Positions 34,506 through 45,977 of a stretch of DNA of 64,000 bases are shown piece by piece. The stretch comes from Calamus simplicifolius (lineage: Eukaryota > Streptophyta > Magnoliopsida > Arecales > Arecaceae), in the NCBI GenBank assembly GCA_900491605.1, contig UESW01005075.1, forward strand, positions 470,362 to 534,361, in the 5' to 3' direction. Both the position numbers and the translations under genes were made by a program. Numbering within the stretch: the stretch's first letter is position 1; each line of letters opens with the position of its first letter. Under the pieces are notes generated by a model. That model made no database searches. It had not been told where the DNA came from and saw only the letters and a program-made list of their open reading frames with translations.

Positions 34506-35591
34506 TCGCAAATATTTTATAGGAATGCAATCTAATTTGTCCCAATTGGCTAATGGGTGGGTTTGGGTTTAGAGTCTTGAAATGATATCAGGCTGAGTGA
34601 AATTAGGGTTGGACCTAGCTTGCTTGCAGATCATCTCATGGGCCATCATATCCATTGGTAGGTACTAATGTATCTTCTGTATCATAATATTTTCACAATT
34701 AGGCTGCTAGCAATACTAAAGGAGGTGACTTAATTGTCTTAAAGCATTGAAATTAGAACATTTGTATTTGGACTATTTAGATTCTTCTAATATTTTAAAT
34801 TTTAACTAATGTAAACATTTAATAAGAGTTTTGTTTTAGGCAATTCATTGCCATACTTGGCATTCTCATTCTTTTTGGTGTTGATATCTGTATATGTTGG
34901 TTGTACAAGCACGTGTTTATCATGTAAGAAAGAAAATTACTCTCGGTTTACTTTAATTCCTTTCGGGAGTCTTAATGCTGCTTAATCTCACTTTAATAAA
35001 AATAAATCTTTTAATTTATCTCCTTTAATAGCATCCAATATGAAAGCGTACTGGGTATTTTAAAAACACTTATGATTTAACTTTGAATCCCTCAAATCCC
35101 AAATCTGGTTTGGAACTCAACCATCTCTCAGTTTTTCTCGTAAGCTCTTAAAAATCTATTTCCTTTGATCCAACTCATTAAGTGGGCGCATCTTGTCGAG
35201 AAAGCAAATACCCATCAACCAATGTATTTAGATGCCTCATTCTGATCTCCAAATGGGTCACGAAGACCAGCTGCCTAGGGGACCATCAGTGTTCTGATCC
35301 TTCACGTACATGTTGCTCGTGGGACCTTCAATTCGCAAAGATGGATGCAAATGAGAGGTCACAACAAGTTCCCATCACTCCACCTCTTGATTTCAAAAGT
35401 TCAATTAGACTAGACCACTTTAACCTACTTGTCTTGTGGGCTTAAAATCTGCGATGAAGGTGCATTCGTTAATGGGAAGAGGATGGCATTTCATTCTCGG
35501 TGCCTGGCTCCCATTCCCATTATATTTTGGAGACCTCGCAAGCTGCCAGAGCTAATTAAAGATTGCGTGGAACGGTATAGCAGAACTCTTT
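34506..35591. other. Unassigned DNA between the TPR 3' end and the MULE
   Basis: I see no gene, RNA or repeat with clear ends in this 1.1 kb. Confidence 0.4.
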
Positions 35592-36003
35592 GAGTCGTTT
35601 TTCAAACCGGTGCCAAAGGCACCGGTTTTAAACGAAAGGTACGGGATGAAAACTTTTTATGAAAATGATGTTAAAGAAAAAAACATCATTTCAAATAGCG
35701 TTTTCCCCCTGCTTAATCAGCACTGAGGCTCGGCCCCGTCAGCTGGGATGCTGACAGGGCCAAGATGAAATCGCCACATGGTGTGGCGATTTCAGAAATG
35801 AAATCGCCACACCATGTGGCGATTTCATTTCAAGTTGGAATCGCCACATGGTGTGGCGATTCCAACTCTAATTGGAATCGCCACATGGTGTGGCGATTTC
35901 ATTGTTGAAATCGCCACACCATGTGGCGATTTCAACTCAGGCCCCCCGACCAGAGAGCCTCCGATCGTGGGTTGTTTTAAAGGGCTTCCAGCCCTTTTTC
36001 ATC
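35592..36003 (+). repeat. Left terminal inverted repeat of the MULE
   Basis: Runs from GAGTCGTTTTTC through the short internal palindrome ACCGGTGCC...GGCACCGGT to AGGGCTTCCAGCCCT near 35998. It pairs with 45978-46391 apart from scattered substitutions and small indels. It contains five hairpins. Confidence 0.88.
35767..35933. repeat. Cluster of five 27-bp hairpins in the left TIR
   Basis: Five units of the form GAAATCGCCACA-TGG-TGTGGCGATTTC, or its complement, with 12-bp stems and a 3-base loop; two have a G for A change near the edge (GGAATCGCC). They are spaced by 6-11 bases. Similar clusters lie at 37844-38102 and 46049-46214. Confidence 0.9.
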
Positions 36004-36009
36004 CATCTG

Positions 36010-37457
36010 CAGAACAATTTCAGAACAGTGTCATATGCCAAAGCATGGCATGGAAAGCAGAGGGTATTGATTGATATATTTGGTGAATGGGAACCGTCAT
36101 ATGCAAAGCTCCCTAGATACATGCTTGCACTGCAGAATGCTAACCCTGGACAGTTGTATGTTGGGATTTCTACAGTGAAGCTAGTTCTTCTGAACGGGTC
36201 TTGAATTATGTATTTTGGGCATTTCAACCATCTGTTGAGGGGTTTCGGTATTGTCGCCCGGTGATTTCTATTGATGGAACACATCTTTATGGAAAGTACC
36301 GAGGGAAGATGCTGATCGCAACAGGCACTGATGCTGGTAATAGGATATTTCCACTGGCCTATGCAATTGTGGATGAAGAGAGTACAGCTAGCTGGAGCTG
36401 GTTTTTACTGAGGCTTAGGAGGCATGTTGTGAAAGATAGAAATGAGATTTGTCTTATATCTGACCGATATCCTGGTATACTAAGTGCCATAGCTGATAAT
36501 GAAATTGGATGGGCTCCACCAAGAGCTTATCATCGATATTGTTTGAGACATGTTTGCAGTAATTTCAACTCGAGATTCTCAAATGTTCAGTTGAAAAGAG
36601 CAGTATGGAAAGCTGGGAGCGAACATCAGCTTCGGAAGTTTAACTTTCTGATGGAAAGGATTAAAACAGTCAATGCAGAGGCTTGGACTTGGCTATCGGA
36701 GTTAGAGCCAGAGAAGTGGACATTGGTACATGACGGGGGCTTTCGCTACGGCACATTGACAATCAATCTCTCGGAAGTTTTTAATTGCGTGTTGAGGGGA
36801 GCTAGAAATGTTCCAATAACTGCGTGTGTGCAGATGACATTTCATCGTCTTGTTAAATACTTCAACACGAGACGCACAGAAGCCTTAAGGTATGTACAGG
36901 AGAACCCTAACAACCTTTCCACTCCTCATATTTCGATTAAGATTGCTGAAGGTCAGGCCAAAGCTAATGAGCACATAGTAACTAGATACAACATGCAAAG
37001 AGCTACTTATGAAGTAGTGACAAGGAGGTTCAGTGAAGCTCTCAGGGGTGGAGGAAATGTTCAGACTGTTTCTCTTAGTGACCGTATTTGTTCATGTGGA
37101 AAGTGGACAATATACAAATATCCATGTACACATGTGTTAGCAGTGTGCCAGGAGATTGGCATGGACTCAGAGGCTTTTGTTGACGAAGTATATAGTATTC
37201 GCTCCTACATTGCTACCTGGGGTGGGGAGTTCAACCCGATACCACATGAAGACTACTGGTTGCAAACACCGATCACGTGCATACCTGATCGGGATCGTCT
37301 TAGGCCGAAGAAAAGAGGAAAGCCAAAGTCTACTCGGATTCATAACGAGATGGATGAGGTTCAGCCTAGAAGAACAAGTCGATGTTCTATTTGCAAGCAA
37401 ACAGGTCATTCCAGGCGCCGATGTCCTAATGTAACCGGTGGACCTTCGGGATCTTAA
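36010..37457 (+). pseudogene. MULE transposase, left-arm copy, N-terminally truncated
   Basis: The match to the right-arm transposase begins at about residue 388 (TVSYAKAWHGKQR) straight after the TIR, so the PB1-like and DNA-binding regions are gone. A frameshift near 36150 separates NANPG from the long ORF at 36201-37457, which then runs through the MULE catalytic region (ISIDGTHLYGKYRGK, ICLISDRYPGIL), the SWIM finger (CSCGKWTIYKYPCTH) and the CCHC knuckle (CSICKQTGHSRRRC) to the stop. It differs from the right copy by scattered substitutions. It could not make a working transposase. Confidence 0.88.
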
Positions 37458-37843
37458 ATTTATGTACTCTTTAAGTTAACTAGCCATTGTGTGCCTACGA
37501 TGTACTTGTCTTAGGAACAAGACTCTACTTGGGCCTATGACTTTCATAATTTATGGATGTATTTACTTGATGTCATGTTTGGCTATTGATGACGTGAGTT
37601 TCGATTAAGTTTCGGTTAAGTTTCGGTAGATCTTTGATTGAGTTCCGATCAAGCTTTAATTGAGTTTCAGCAAATGATATCTTTCTATTTTTCATTTGTC
37701 ACTTAGGCAAAAATAAAAAAATTAATTTCGGACTTCAATGAGTTTCCGGATTTGGGGGGGTGTTTGGCTCGGGAGCCAATTGCTGACTCTTTAACCCCCT
37801 GAATTACAAGTCCCATGTGCTGAAGTTTAGGGGTTTGGTCTGA

Positions 37844-38102
37844 GAAAATCGCCACTTGGAGTGGCGATTTCAGGGTTGAAATCGCCACTTCAAGTGGCGA
37901 TTTCAAAATAGGCAAAAGGCTTGCTTGAAATCGCCACATGAAGTGGCGATTTCACCCTGAAATTGCCACTTCATTTGGCAATTTCATCTTCTTGAAATCG
38001 CCACATGAAGTGGCGATTTCAACCCTGAAATCGCCACTTCATGTGGCGATTTCAGCTTCTACCGCCGGAAGCATTGAAATCGCCAAATGAAGTGGCGATT
38101 TC
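37844..38102. repeat. Cluster of seven hairpins in the left-arm spacer
   Basis: Seven palindromes of the GAAATCGCCAC(T/A)T type with GTGGCGATTTC on the other side; one has decayed to GAAATTGCCAC. They lie between the convergent ends of the transposase and PMD genes. The corresponding place in the right arm has lost this segment. Confidence 0.88.
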
Positions 38103-38389
38103 AGTTCTGAATTATGTTTTCGCCACTTCATTTTTGCTGAAAAACTCGTGCACTTGGGTTTATGTAAGTTAAGCTGTCAGCTTTGGGTTTTATGTAAGTT
38201 GTGAACTTATTGCAGATCCGGAACTCCTTTGTAGAACATTTTGGGTTGATGGATGGAATACATGGATTTCAGATAGTAAGATGCCTTTTCCAACGCCTTG
38301 GAATTCGATGGTTATGAACTTGGGGGCTGCAACTTATAGTGGACGAAGCCACGGGGTGACAGCCGAGACTCCAAACTCTACCAAAAATT

Positions 38390-38745
38390 AGCCGAAACTA
38401 AACCGAAACTAAACCGAAAGTCAACCGAAACTCAACCGAAACTCAACCGAAAGTCAACCGAAACTCAACCGAAACTCAACCGAAACTCAACCAAGACTCG
38501 AAACTTGACTGAAACTCAACCGAAACTCAGCCGAGACTCAGCCGAAACTAAACCGAAACTCAACCGAAACTAAACCGAAACTCAGCCGAAACTCAGCCGA
38601 AATGCAGCCGAAACGCAGCTAAAAGTCAAACGAAACTCAGCCGAGACTCGAAACTTGACTGAAACTCAACCGAAACTCAGTCGACACTCAGCCGAAACTC
38701 AACCGAAACTCAATCGAAATTCAATCGAAACTCAACCGTAATTGC
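38390..38745. repeat. Tandem 11-mer array (CCGAAACTCAA family)
   Basis: About thirty degenerate copies of CCGAAACTCAA / CCGAAACTAAA / CCGAAAGTCAA in a row. A shorter version in the opposite orientation is present in the right arm at about 42768-42907. It lies between the 3' ends of the two convergent genes. Confidence 0.9.
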
Positions 38746-38863
38746 CAATCATGAAAAAAAGTTAATGCATTAGAAGAACACAATCTCATAGAAATAAGAT
38801 ATTACGGATACATTAAAAAAAGAAGTTTACATCATATGGTTTTAGTACAACAATCTAGAAAAC

Positions 38864-40714
38864 CTAGGTTCCACATCCTCGTCGAGGAGGTCGACGAATA
38901 CGTCCTCTTCGTCGCCTATAGGTCGCCAACGGTATAGGAACCTCATCAATCACCTGAGATACCGTCTCCTGCGTGGGGATCGCGCTAGCATTGAAAACAT
39001 CATGCATAGCAGCGTCCAAATGTGACCGGGAAGCATCAGCATCCTCACATATCTCGGCGATGTCCGCATCGGCAATGTCATCAATGCGATATGCATTGTG
39101 ATATTGACTGGCAGATGTACCCTCCCCAGCATCTCTCCTCTGCGAATACTCGTGTGCTAATGGGGACCTCATGCAAGAGGGCGATGGAGTATAATGAAAT
39201 GTCTCCATCATCGGATCAACGTCGGCTTGTGTGAACTCTGGCACCTCCGGATAGTGTGCTGAAGGGGTTGTGCTCCGAACATGCTGATGCCGGACGACGG
39301 ACAATGTACCATGCGCCATCGACGTCACGCTTCTCAAATCTGTAGCCACTCATCGTCCACTGGGGCGGCTAATGCCCGCTCGAGCTTGATAGTCAACTGT
39401 TGAAACCTTTCATGCTGCATACAATATGACAACAAAATTTCATATCATAGCTTAAGAACTTCAAAGTTAAAGATACCCAAAACAAATTTAAAATCAGTAC
39501 CAAAAACTCATATGAAGTGCCTTCCCCTTCATAACCACTTGCACTATACTCAGAGCGGCCTACACATATTCGAGTGATGCTCCTAAACCAGGCCATATAA
39601 TCGGGTGTGCATGGGAATCCTGCTACTATAGGCTCTCCCACAATCACATGCTGGCGCCGTGCATTCCATGTTGCAACATAAGTCCCGTGCACGGCATCCC
39701 ATGCAGCATATGACCTCCCCCGTCGATCAATCTGATCAAGATGTAGCGACGTATCGCATGGACATGGTATGCATTGGCGACATCCAAATTGACGAAGCAC
39801 CCGATCCGGCAAATGCCATTCAACTACATCAAAACATATCAGCGGGATTCGCGCCGTCCAAATATCCGAACTAACCAAACAGCTTGGAGGTAAAATAGAG
39901 ATAACTGCCGGCGAGTAAGGACACCATAAGAACTGCATATGAAAAATTTAATTAATCATATGCAACATAATGAATCGATCTAATTGAATTCCATATAGAA
40001 CATGACATACCCATTGTTCAGTATCATCCAACAAATCCAACTGGTCCCTATACGCACGTAGTGTATGGGTTGGAATATTTTTCATGTTGTATCTTACGTG
40101 CCATCTATACCCCCACGGTGCACCTAAGTGCCAATCATCATCGGCATCCGACGGTCTAGCCTCCGGAATCTCGAGTCTCGTGGGATGGAAAATAGGAAAT
40201 CGTTCCCATGCCCAAATCTGCATGTTCGGATATTTTAAAATTTTAATTTATAAATAAAATTACATTGATCTCAGACATAAGTATAAAGTGTTTACCTGTA
40301 GTAGTGGGAGGTATCCTCCGATGTCAGACTGGGTAGGACTCGTTGCACGACATAGTGTTCTATATAAACCAGCCAGTGTAGCCGATCCCCAACTTAGAGC
40401 AGCAAAAGCCTCCAAGTCTTCAAGAAATGGCACGTACATCAACTTAACTAAATTACTAGAGGTATCCGGAAGAATCACTCCACCAATGATTCGAAGAAGT
40501 TGTCCCCTCACAAACTGCTGCACAACCGCATCATCCACATCTTCGTCCAAGTGAAGGTCATGATAGAATTGATCAAAGAATGCTAAACGAAAACGACCTT
40601 TCGGAAATGCTTCGACGGGAGGTTCAACACCAAATAACCTCCGAAATATAGCCTGCCACTCCGGAATTGTATGGCGCGGATCTAACCCAGTAACAGCGGA
40701 ACCATCAATCCGGA
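38864..40714 (-). pseudogene. Plant mobile domain (PMD) gene, left-arm copy
   Basis: Four exons with good splice sites match the PMD/MAIN-like family (aminotransferase-like plant mobile domain). Exon 40714-40296 reads RIDGSAVTGLDPRHTIPEW, then GGVILPDTS and ALSWGSATLAGLYRTLC. Exon 40217-40011 reads IWAWERFPIFHPTR. Exon 39932-39501 reads WCPYSPAVISILPP and DVVEWHLPDRVLRQFG. The last exon, 39414-38864, holds the C-terminal tail ending in an Arg/Pro-rich stretch, with a 1-base loss near 39345. The N-terminal exon normally before DGSAVTG is missing because the palindrome centre cuts the gene there. PMD proteins occur in plant MULEs and gypsy elements and, domesticated, as MAIN and MAIL1. Confidence 0.8.
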
Positions 40715-40795
40715 TTAAAAACACACCATGTGCTTTTAATGTTTATTGATTGCTTGTAAATGTTGCTTGTAAATGTTGCTTTTATCTGAGCGGCC
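40715..40795. other. Palindrome centre (loop), 81 bp
   Basis: The arms stop matching at CAATCCGGA on the left and TCCGGATTG on the right. The unpaired stretch contains GCTTGTAAATGTT twice in tandem (about 40752-40779). The right side retains a few extra PMD codons (YLSGLRIDG). Confidence 0.8.
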
Positions 40796-42632
40796 TCCGG
40801 ATTGATGGTTCCGCTGTTACTGGGTTAGATCCGCGCCATACAATTCCGGAGTGGCAGGCTATATTTTGGAGGTTATTTGGTGTTGAACCTCCCGTCGAAG
40901 CATTTCCGAAAAGTCATTTTCGTTTAGCATTCTTTGATCAATTCTATCATGACCTTCACTTGGACGAAGATGTGGATGATGCGGTTGTGTAGCAGTTTGT
41001 GAGGGGACAACTTCTTCGAATCATTGGTGGAGTGATTCTTCCGGATACCTCTGGTAATTTAGTTAAGTTGATGTACGTGCCATTTCTTGAAGACTTGGAG
41101 GCTTTTGCTGCTCTAAGTTGGGGATCGGCTACACTGGCTGGTTTATATAGAGCACTATGTCGTGCAACGAGTCCTACCCAGTCTGACATCGGAGGATACC
41201 TCCCACTGCTACAGGTAAACACTTTATACTTATGTCTGAGATCGATGTAATTTTATTTATAAATTAAAATTTTGAAATATCCGAACATGCAGATTTGGGC
41301 ATGAGAATGATTTCCTATTTTCCATCCCACGAGACTCGAGATTCCGGAGGCTAGACCGTCGGATACCGATGATGATTGGCACTTAGGTGCACCGTGGGGG
41401 TATAGATGGCACGTAAGATACAACATGAAAAATATTCCAACCCATACACTACGTGCGTATAGGGACCAGTTGGATCTGTTGAATGATACTGAACAACAGG
41501 TATGTCATGTTCTATATGGAATTCAATTAGATCGATTCATTATGTTGCATAATGATTAATTAAATTTTTCATATGCAGTTCTTATGGTGTCCTTACTCGC
41601 CGGCAGTTATCTCTATTTTACCTCCAAGCTGTTTGGTTAGTTCGGATATTTGGACGGCGCGGATCCCGCTGATATGTTTTGATGTAGTTGAATGGCATTT
41701 GCCGGATCGGGTGCTTCGTCAATTTGGATGTCGCCAATGCATACCATGTCCATGCGATACGTCGCTACATCTTCATCAGATTGATCGACGGGGGAGGTCA
41801 TATGCTGCATGGGATGCCGTGCACGGAACTTATGTTGCAACATGGAATGCACGGCGCCAGCATGTGATTGTGGGAGAGCCTATAGTAGCAGGATTCCCAT
41901 GCACACCCGATTATATGGCCTGGTTTAGGAGCATCACTCGAATATGTGTAGGCCGCTCTGAGTATAGTGCAAGTGGTTATGAAGGGGAAGGCACTTCATA
42001 TGAGTTTTTGGTACTGATTTTAAATTTGTTTTGGGTATCTTTAACTTTGAAGTTCTTAAGCTATGATATGAAATTTTGTTGTCATATTGTATGCAGCATG
42101 AAAGGTTTCAACAGTTGACTATCGAGCTCGAGCGGGCATTAACCGCCCCAGTGGACGATGAGCGACTACAGATTTTGAGAAGCGCAACGTCGATGGCGCA
42201 TGGTACATTGTCCGTCGTCCGGCATCAGCATGTTCAGAGCACAGCCCTTCAGCACACTATCCGGAGGTGCCAGAGTTCACACAAGCCGACGTTGATCCGA
42301 TGATGGAGACATTTCATTATACTCCATTGCCCTCTTGCATGCGGTCCCCATTAGCACACGAGTATTCGCAGAGGAGAGATGCTGGGGAGGGTACATCTAC
42401 CAGTCAATATCACAATGCATATCGCATTAATGACATTGCCGATGCGGACATCGCCGAGATATGTGAGGATGCTGATGCTTCCCGGTCACATTTGGATGCT
42501 GCTATGCATGATGTTTTCAATGCTAGCGCGATCCCCACGCAGGAGGCGGTATCTCAGGTGATTGATGAGGTTCCTATACCGTTGGCGACCTATAGGCGAC
42601 GAACAGGACGTATTCGCCGACCTCCTCGATGA
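40796..42632 (+). pseudogene. Plant mobile domain (PMD) gene, right-arm copy
   Basis: Inverted copy of the left PMD gene with exons 40796-41214, 41293-41499, 41579-42010 and 42097-42632 and the same splice sites. Compared with the left copy it has a TAG for CAG in the first exon (about 40990) and TGA for TGG and for CGA at the start of the second exon (about 41300). It also carries a 1-base loss in the last exon near 42246. The lesions differ from those in the left arm, so both copies decayed independently after the inversion. Confidence 0.8.
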
Positions 42633-43130
42633 GGATGTGGAACCTAGGTTTTCTAGATTGTTGTACTAAAACCATATGATGTAAAACTTCTTTTTTAATG
42701 TATCCATAATATCTTATTTCTATGAGATTGTGTTCTTCTAATGCATTAACTTTTTTCATGATTGGCAATTATGGTTGAGTTTCGATTGACTTTCGATTGA
42801 GTTTCGGTTGAGTTTCGACTGAGTGTCGACTGAGTTTCGGTTGAGTTTCAGTCAAGTTTCGAGTCTCGGCTGAGTTTCGTTTGACTTTCGGTCAAGTTTC
42901 AGTCAAGATATCATTTGCTGAAACTCAATTAAAGCTTGATCGGAACTCAATCAAAGATCTACCGAAACTTAACCGAAACTTAATCGAAACTCACGTCATC
43001 AATAGCCAAACATGACATCAAGTAAATACATCCATAAATTATGAAAGTCATAGGCCCAAGTAGAGTCTTGTTCCTAAGACAAGTACATCGTAGGCACACA
43101 ATGGCCAGTTAACTTAAAGAGTACATAAAT

Positions 43131-45731
43131 TTAAGATCCCGAAGGTCCACCGGTTACATTAGGACATCGGCGCCTAGAATGACCTGTTTTCTTGCAAATA
43201 GAACATCGACTTGTTCTTCTAGGCTGAACCTCATCCATCTCGTTATGGATCCGAGTAGACTTTGGCTTTCCTCTTTTCTTCGGCCTAAGACAATCCCGAT
43301 CAGGTATGCACATGATCGGTGTTTGCAACCAGTAGTCTTCATGTGGTATCGGGTTGAACTCCCCACCCCAGGTAGCAATGTAGGAGCGAATACTATATAC
43401 TTCGTCAACAAAAGCCGCTGAGTCCATGCCAATCTCCTGGCACACTGCTAACACATGTGTACATGGATATTTGTATATTGTCCACTTCCCACATGAACAA
43501 ATACGGTCACTAAGAGAAATAGTCTGAACATTTCCTCCACCCCTGAGAGCTTCACTGAACCTCCTTGTCACTACTTCATAAGTAGCTCTTTGCATGTTGT
43601 ATCTAGTTACTATGTGCTCATTAGCTTTGGCCTGACCTTCAGCAATCTTAATCGAAATATGAGGAGTGGAAAGGTTGTTAGGGTTCTCCTGTACATACCT
43701 TAAGGCTTCTGCGCGTTTCGTGTTGAAGTATTTAACAAGACGATGAAATGTCATCTGCACACACGCAGTTATTGGAACATTTCTAGCTCCCCTCAACACG
43801 CAATTAAAAACTTCCGAGAGATTGGTTGTCAATGTGCCGTAGCAAAAGCCCCCGTCATGTACCAATGTCCACTTCTCCGGCTCTAACTCCGATAGCCAAG
43901 TCCAAGCCTCTGCATTGATTGTTTTAATCCTTTCCATCAGAAAGTTAAGCTTCCGAAGCTGATGTTCGCTCCCAGCTTTCCATACTGCTCTTTTCAACTG
44001 AACATTTGAGAATCTCGAGTTGAAATTACTGTAAACATGTCTCAAACAATATCGATGATAAGCTCTTGGTGGAGCCCATCCAATTTCATTATCAGCTATG
44101 GCACTTAGTATACCAGGATGTCGGTCAGATATAAGACAAATCCCATTTCTATCTTTCACAACATGCCTCCTAAGCCTCAGCAAAAACCAGCTCCAGCTAG
44201 CTGTACTCTCTTCATCCACAATTGCATAGGCCAGTGGAAATATCCTATTACCAGCATCAGTGCCTATTGCGATCAGCATCTTCCCTCGGTACTTTCCATA
44301 AAGATGTGTTCCATCAATAGAAATCACCGGGCGACAATACCGAAACCCCTCAACAGATGGTTGAAATGCCCAAAATACATAATTCAAGACCCGTTCAGAA
44401 GAACTAGCTTCACTGTAGAAATCCCAACATACAACTGTTCCAGGGTTAGCATTCTGTAGTGCAAGCATGTATCTAGGGAGCTTTGCATATGATGGTTCCC
44501 ATTCACCAAATATATCAATCAATGCCCTCTGCTTTCCATGCCATGCTTTGGCATATGACACTGTATAGTGAAATTGTTCTGCAATGGTTGCTATAATAGC
44601 TTCAATATTCACACTTGGATCTTTCTCCACTATGTGTCGAACAGCATGGCTAATAACTCGAGATGTAATATGTTTGTTATCCCGAGTTAAATTACTGAAT
44701 AAACAAGAGTGCGGCCCTTCATACCTTGTGATCTCAAAAAATCCATGCTTCTTCAACTTGGTAGCACGCAACCTCCACGGACACCGTTGGGCAGTACTTG
44801 AAGAGGCACATCTCACCGACCAAAATAGTTTCTTCGACTCCACAACATTATATGTGCGATGCTTCTTGATGTGATACATTTCACATGCTCTCTTCAGTTC
44901 ATCTTTAGTATTAAACAATAATTCTTTAGCAAACTCAGTCATTGATGGATCCCAAAATTGAGATTTGAAGGGCAACTCTCTTGGAGTACTGACACATCCA
45001 CCATCTTGCAAATTTAACTCATTATAAAATTCTGGAACTTGTTCATATGCAAAGGCTTGATGATCATGTACCTGAGTTGGAATAGGGTCTGGATGAGTGT
45101 ATGCAGGAATCGAACTAAAGCCAGTGTCATGAACTACCATGTCTCCATATGACTCTTCATCTTCATATGACTCTTTTTCTGAGTCATCATATTCAGGCCA
45201 ATAGTCATCATCTGCACTTTCGTCTAACTCCATTCCCCGACTATCAATATTACACTGATTGTTTACCACATCATCACTTTGTACAGCTGGCATCATTCCC
45301 TCAATCATTGGGAAATCCATTATAGGCCTAACTTGTTCCTGCTGCTGGGCAATAGGAGAACTGTCTCGAACATTCTCTACATGACCAACACTATATGGCT
45401 CAGGAACATCATCCTTTAACACATAGACTTCAATACATCGATATTCTGAAAACTTCGAGGGAAATGTCAACATGTGCTCCACATCGTCTTCGTCCTCAAT
45501 TGGAAGAAGCACATATTTTTGATGCAATGTTGGAGATCTCCATATCAATCTGATGATATGTCTCTGTTCTGGAATTGTTAGAACTGTACGTATCTGATCA
45601 ACCAACTCAGCGAAGCATGTTCCCGTACTCAATTTCAAACATTTACGAGGAGGTTGATTATAATGTATCCCTTCTTGGCCACCATGTTCAATTGATCCAT
45701 CATAATATAGTAAAATACGTACAGTTTCCAT
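43131..45731 (-). CDS. MULE (MuDR-type) transposase, uninterrupted, 866 aa
   Basis: A single-exon ORF with the full domain order of a plant MURA-like transposase. Residues 1-110 look like a PB1-type domain; 140-240 is an acidic linker. Residues 270-345 form the MuDR DNA-binding zinc domain (Cys308, Cys317, His341, Cys343). The MULE catalytic region has Asp473 in SIDGTHLYG and Asp536 in LISDRHPGIL; Glu640 in NLSEVFN is a candidate third acid. A SWIM finger lies at 745-759 (C-x-C, then C-x-H) and a CCHC knuckle at 843-856. The start at 45731 lies about 250 bp inside the right TIR, leaving room for a promoter. It cuts and moves elements bearing matching TIRs. No stop or frameshift is visible, unlike every other large TE gene in this window. 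Confidence 0.92.
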   Translation of the reverse strand: METVRILLYYDGSIEHGGQEGIHYNQPPRKCLKLSTGTCFAELVDQIRTVLTIPEQRHIIRLIWRSPTLHQKYVLLPIEDEDDVEHMLTFPSKFSEYRCIEVYVLKDDVPEPYSVGHVENVRDSSPIAQQQEQVRPIMDFPMIEGMMPAVQSDDVVNNQCNIDSRGMELDESADDDYWPEYDDSEKESYEDEESYGDMVVHDTGFSSIPAYTHPDPIPTQVHDHQAFAYEQVPEFYNELNLQDGGCVSTPRELPFKSQFWDPSMTEFAKELLFNTKDELKRACEMYHIKKHRTYNVVESKKLFWSVRCASSSTAQRCPWRLRATKLKKHGFFEITRYEGPHSCLFSNLTRDNKHITSRVISHAVRHIVEKDPSVNIEAIIATIAEQFHYTVSYAKAWHGKQRALIDIFGEWEPSYAKLPRYMLALQNANPGTVVCWDFYSEASSSERVLNYVFWAFQPSVEGFRYCRPVISIDGTHLYGKYRGKMLIAIGTDAGNRIFPLAYAIVDEESTASWSWFLLRLRRHVVKDRNGICLISDRHPGILSAIADNEIGWAPPRAYHRYCLRHVYSNFNSRFSNVQLKRAVWKAGSEHQLRKLNFLMERIKTINAEAWTWLSELEPEKWTLVHDGGFCYGTLTTNLSEVFNCVLRGARNVPITACVQMTFHRLVKYFNTKRAEALRYVQENPNNLSTPHISIKIAEGQAKANEHIVTRYNMQRATYEVVTRRFSEALRGGGNVQTISLSDRICSCGKWTIYKYPCTHVLAVCQEIGMDSAAFVDEVYSIRSYIATWGGEFNPIPHEDYWLQTPIMCIPDRDCLRPKKRGKPKSTRIHNEMDEVQPRRTSRCSICKKTGHSRRRCPNVTGGPSGS

Positions 45732-45977
45732 CTGAAAAAAAGGTGATCAAAATTTAATCTCTCATGATGATAGCAAAAATAAAACATCTATATTGCTTTC
45801 TTCTTTGTCAAAAAAAATATATTAATATCAATTATATGAGGAAATGTATATACACACATCTCATGCATATAAAAATCAGTTTAAGAATGGAATGTGTATC
45901 TACCTTGACAGAATCCCCCAAATCTCTCCGGCAAGCAAAGGAACTTCAAGCAAGTCGGACTTAGGCTTCAAGCGAGC

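Noticed and set aside
35767..38102. The short palindromic repeats as a CRISPR array
   Set aside because: The units are hairpins with 3-base loops in a plant transposon, spacers are of uneven length and there are no cas genes.
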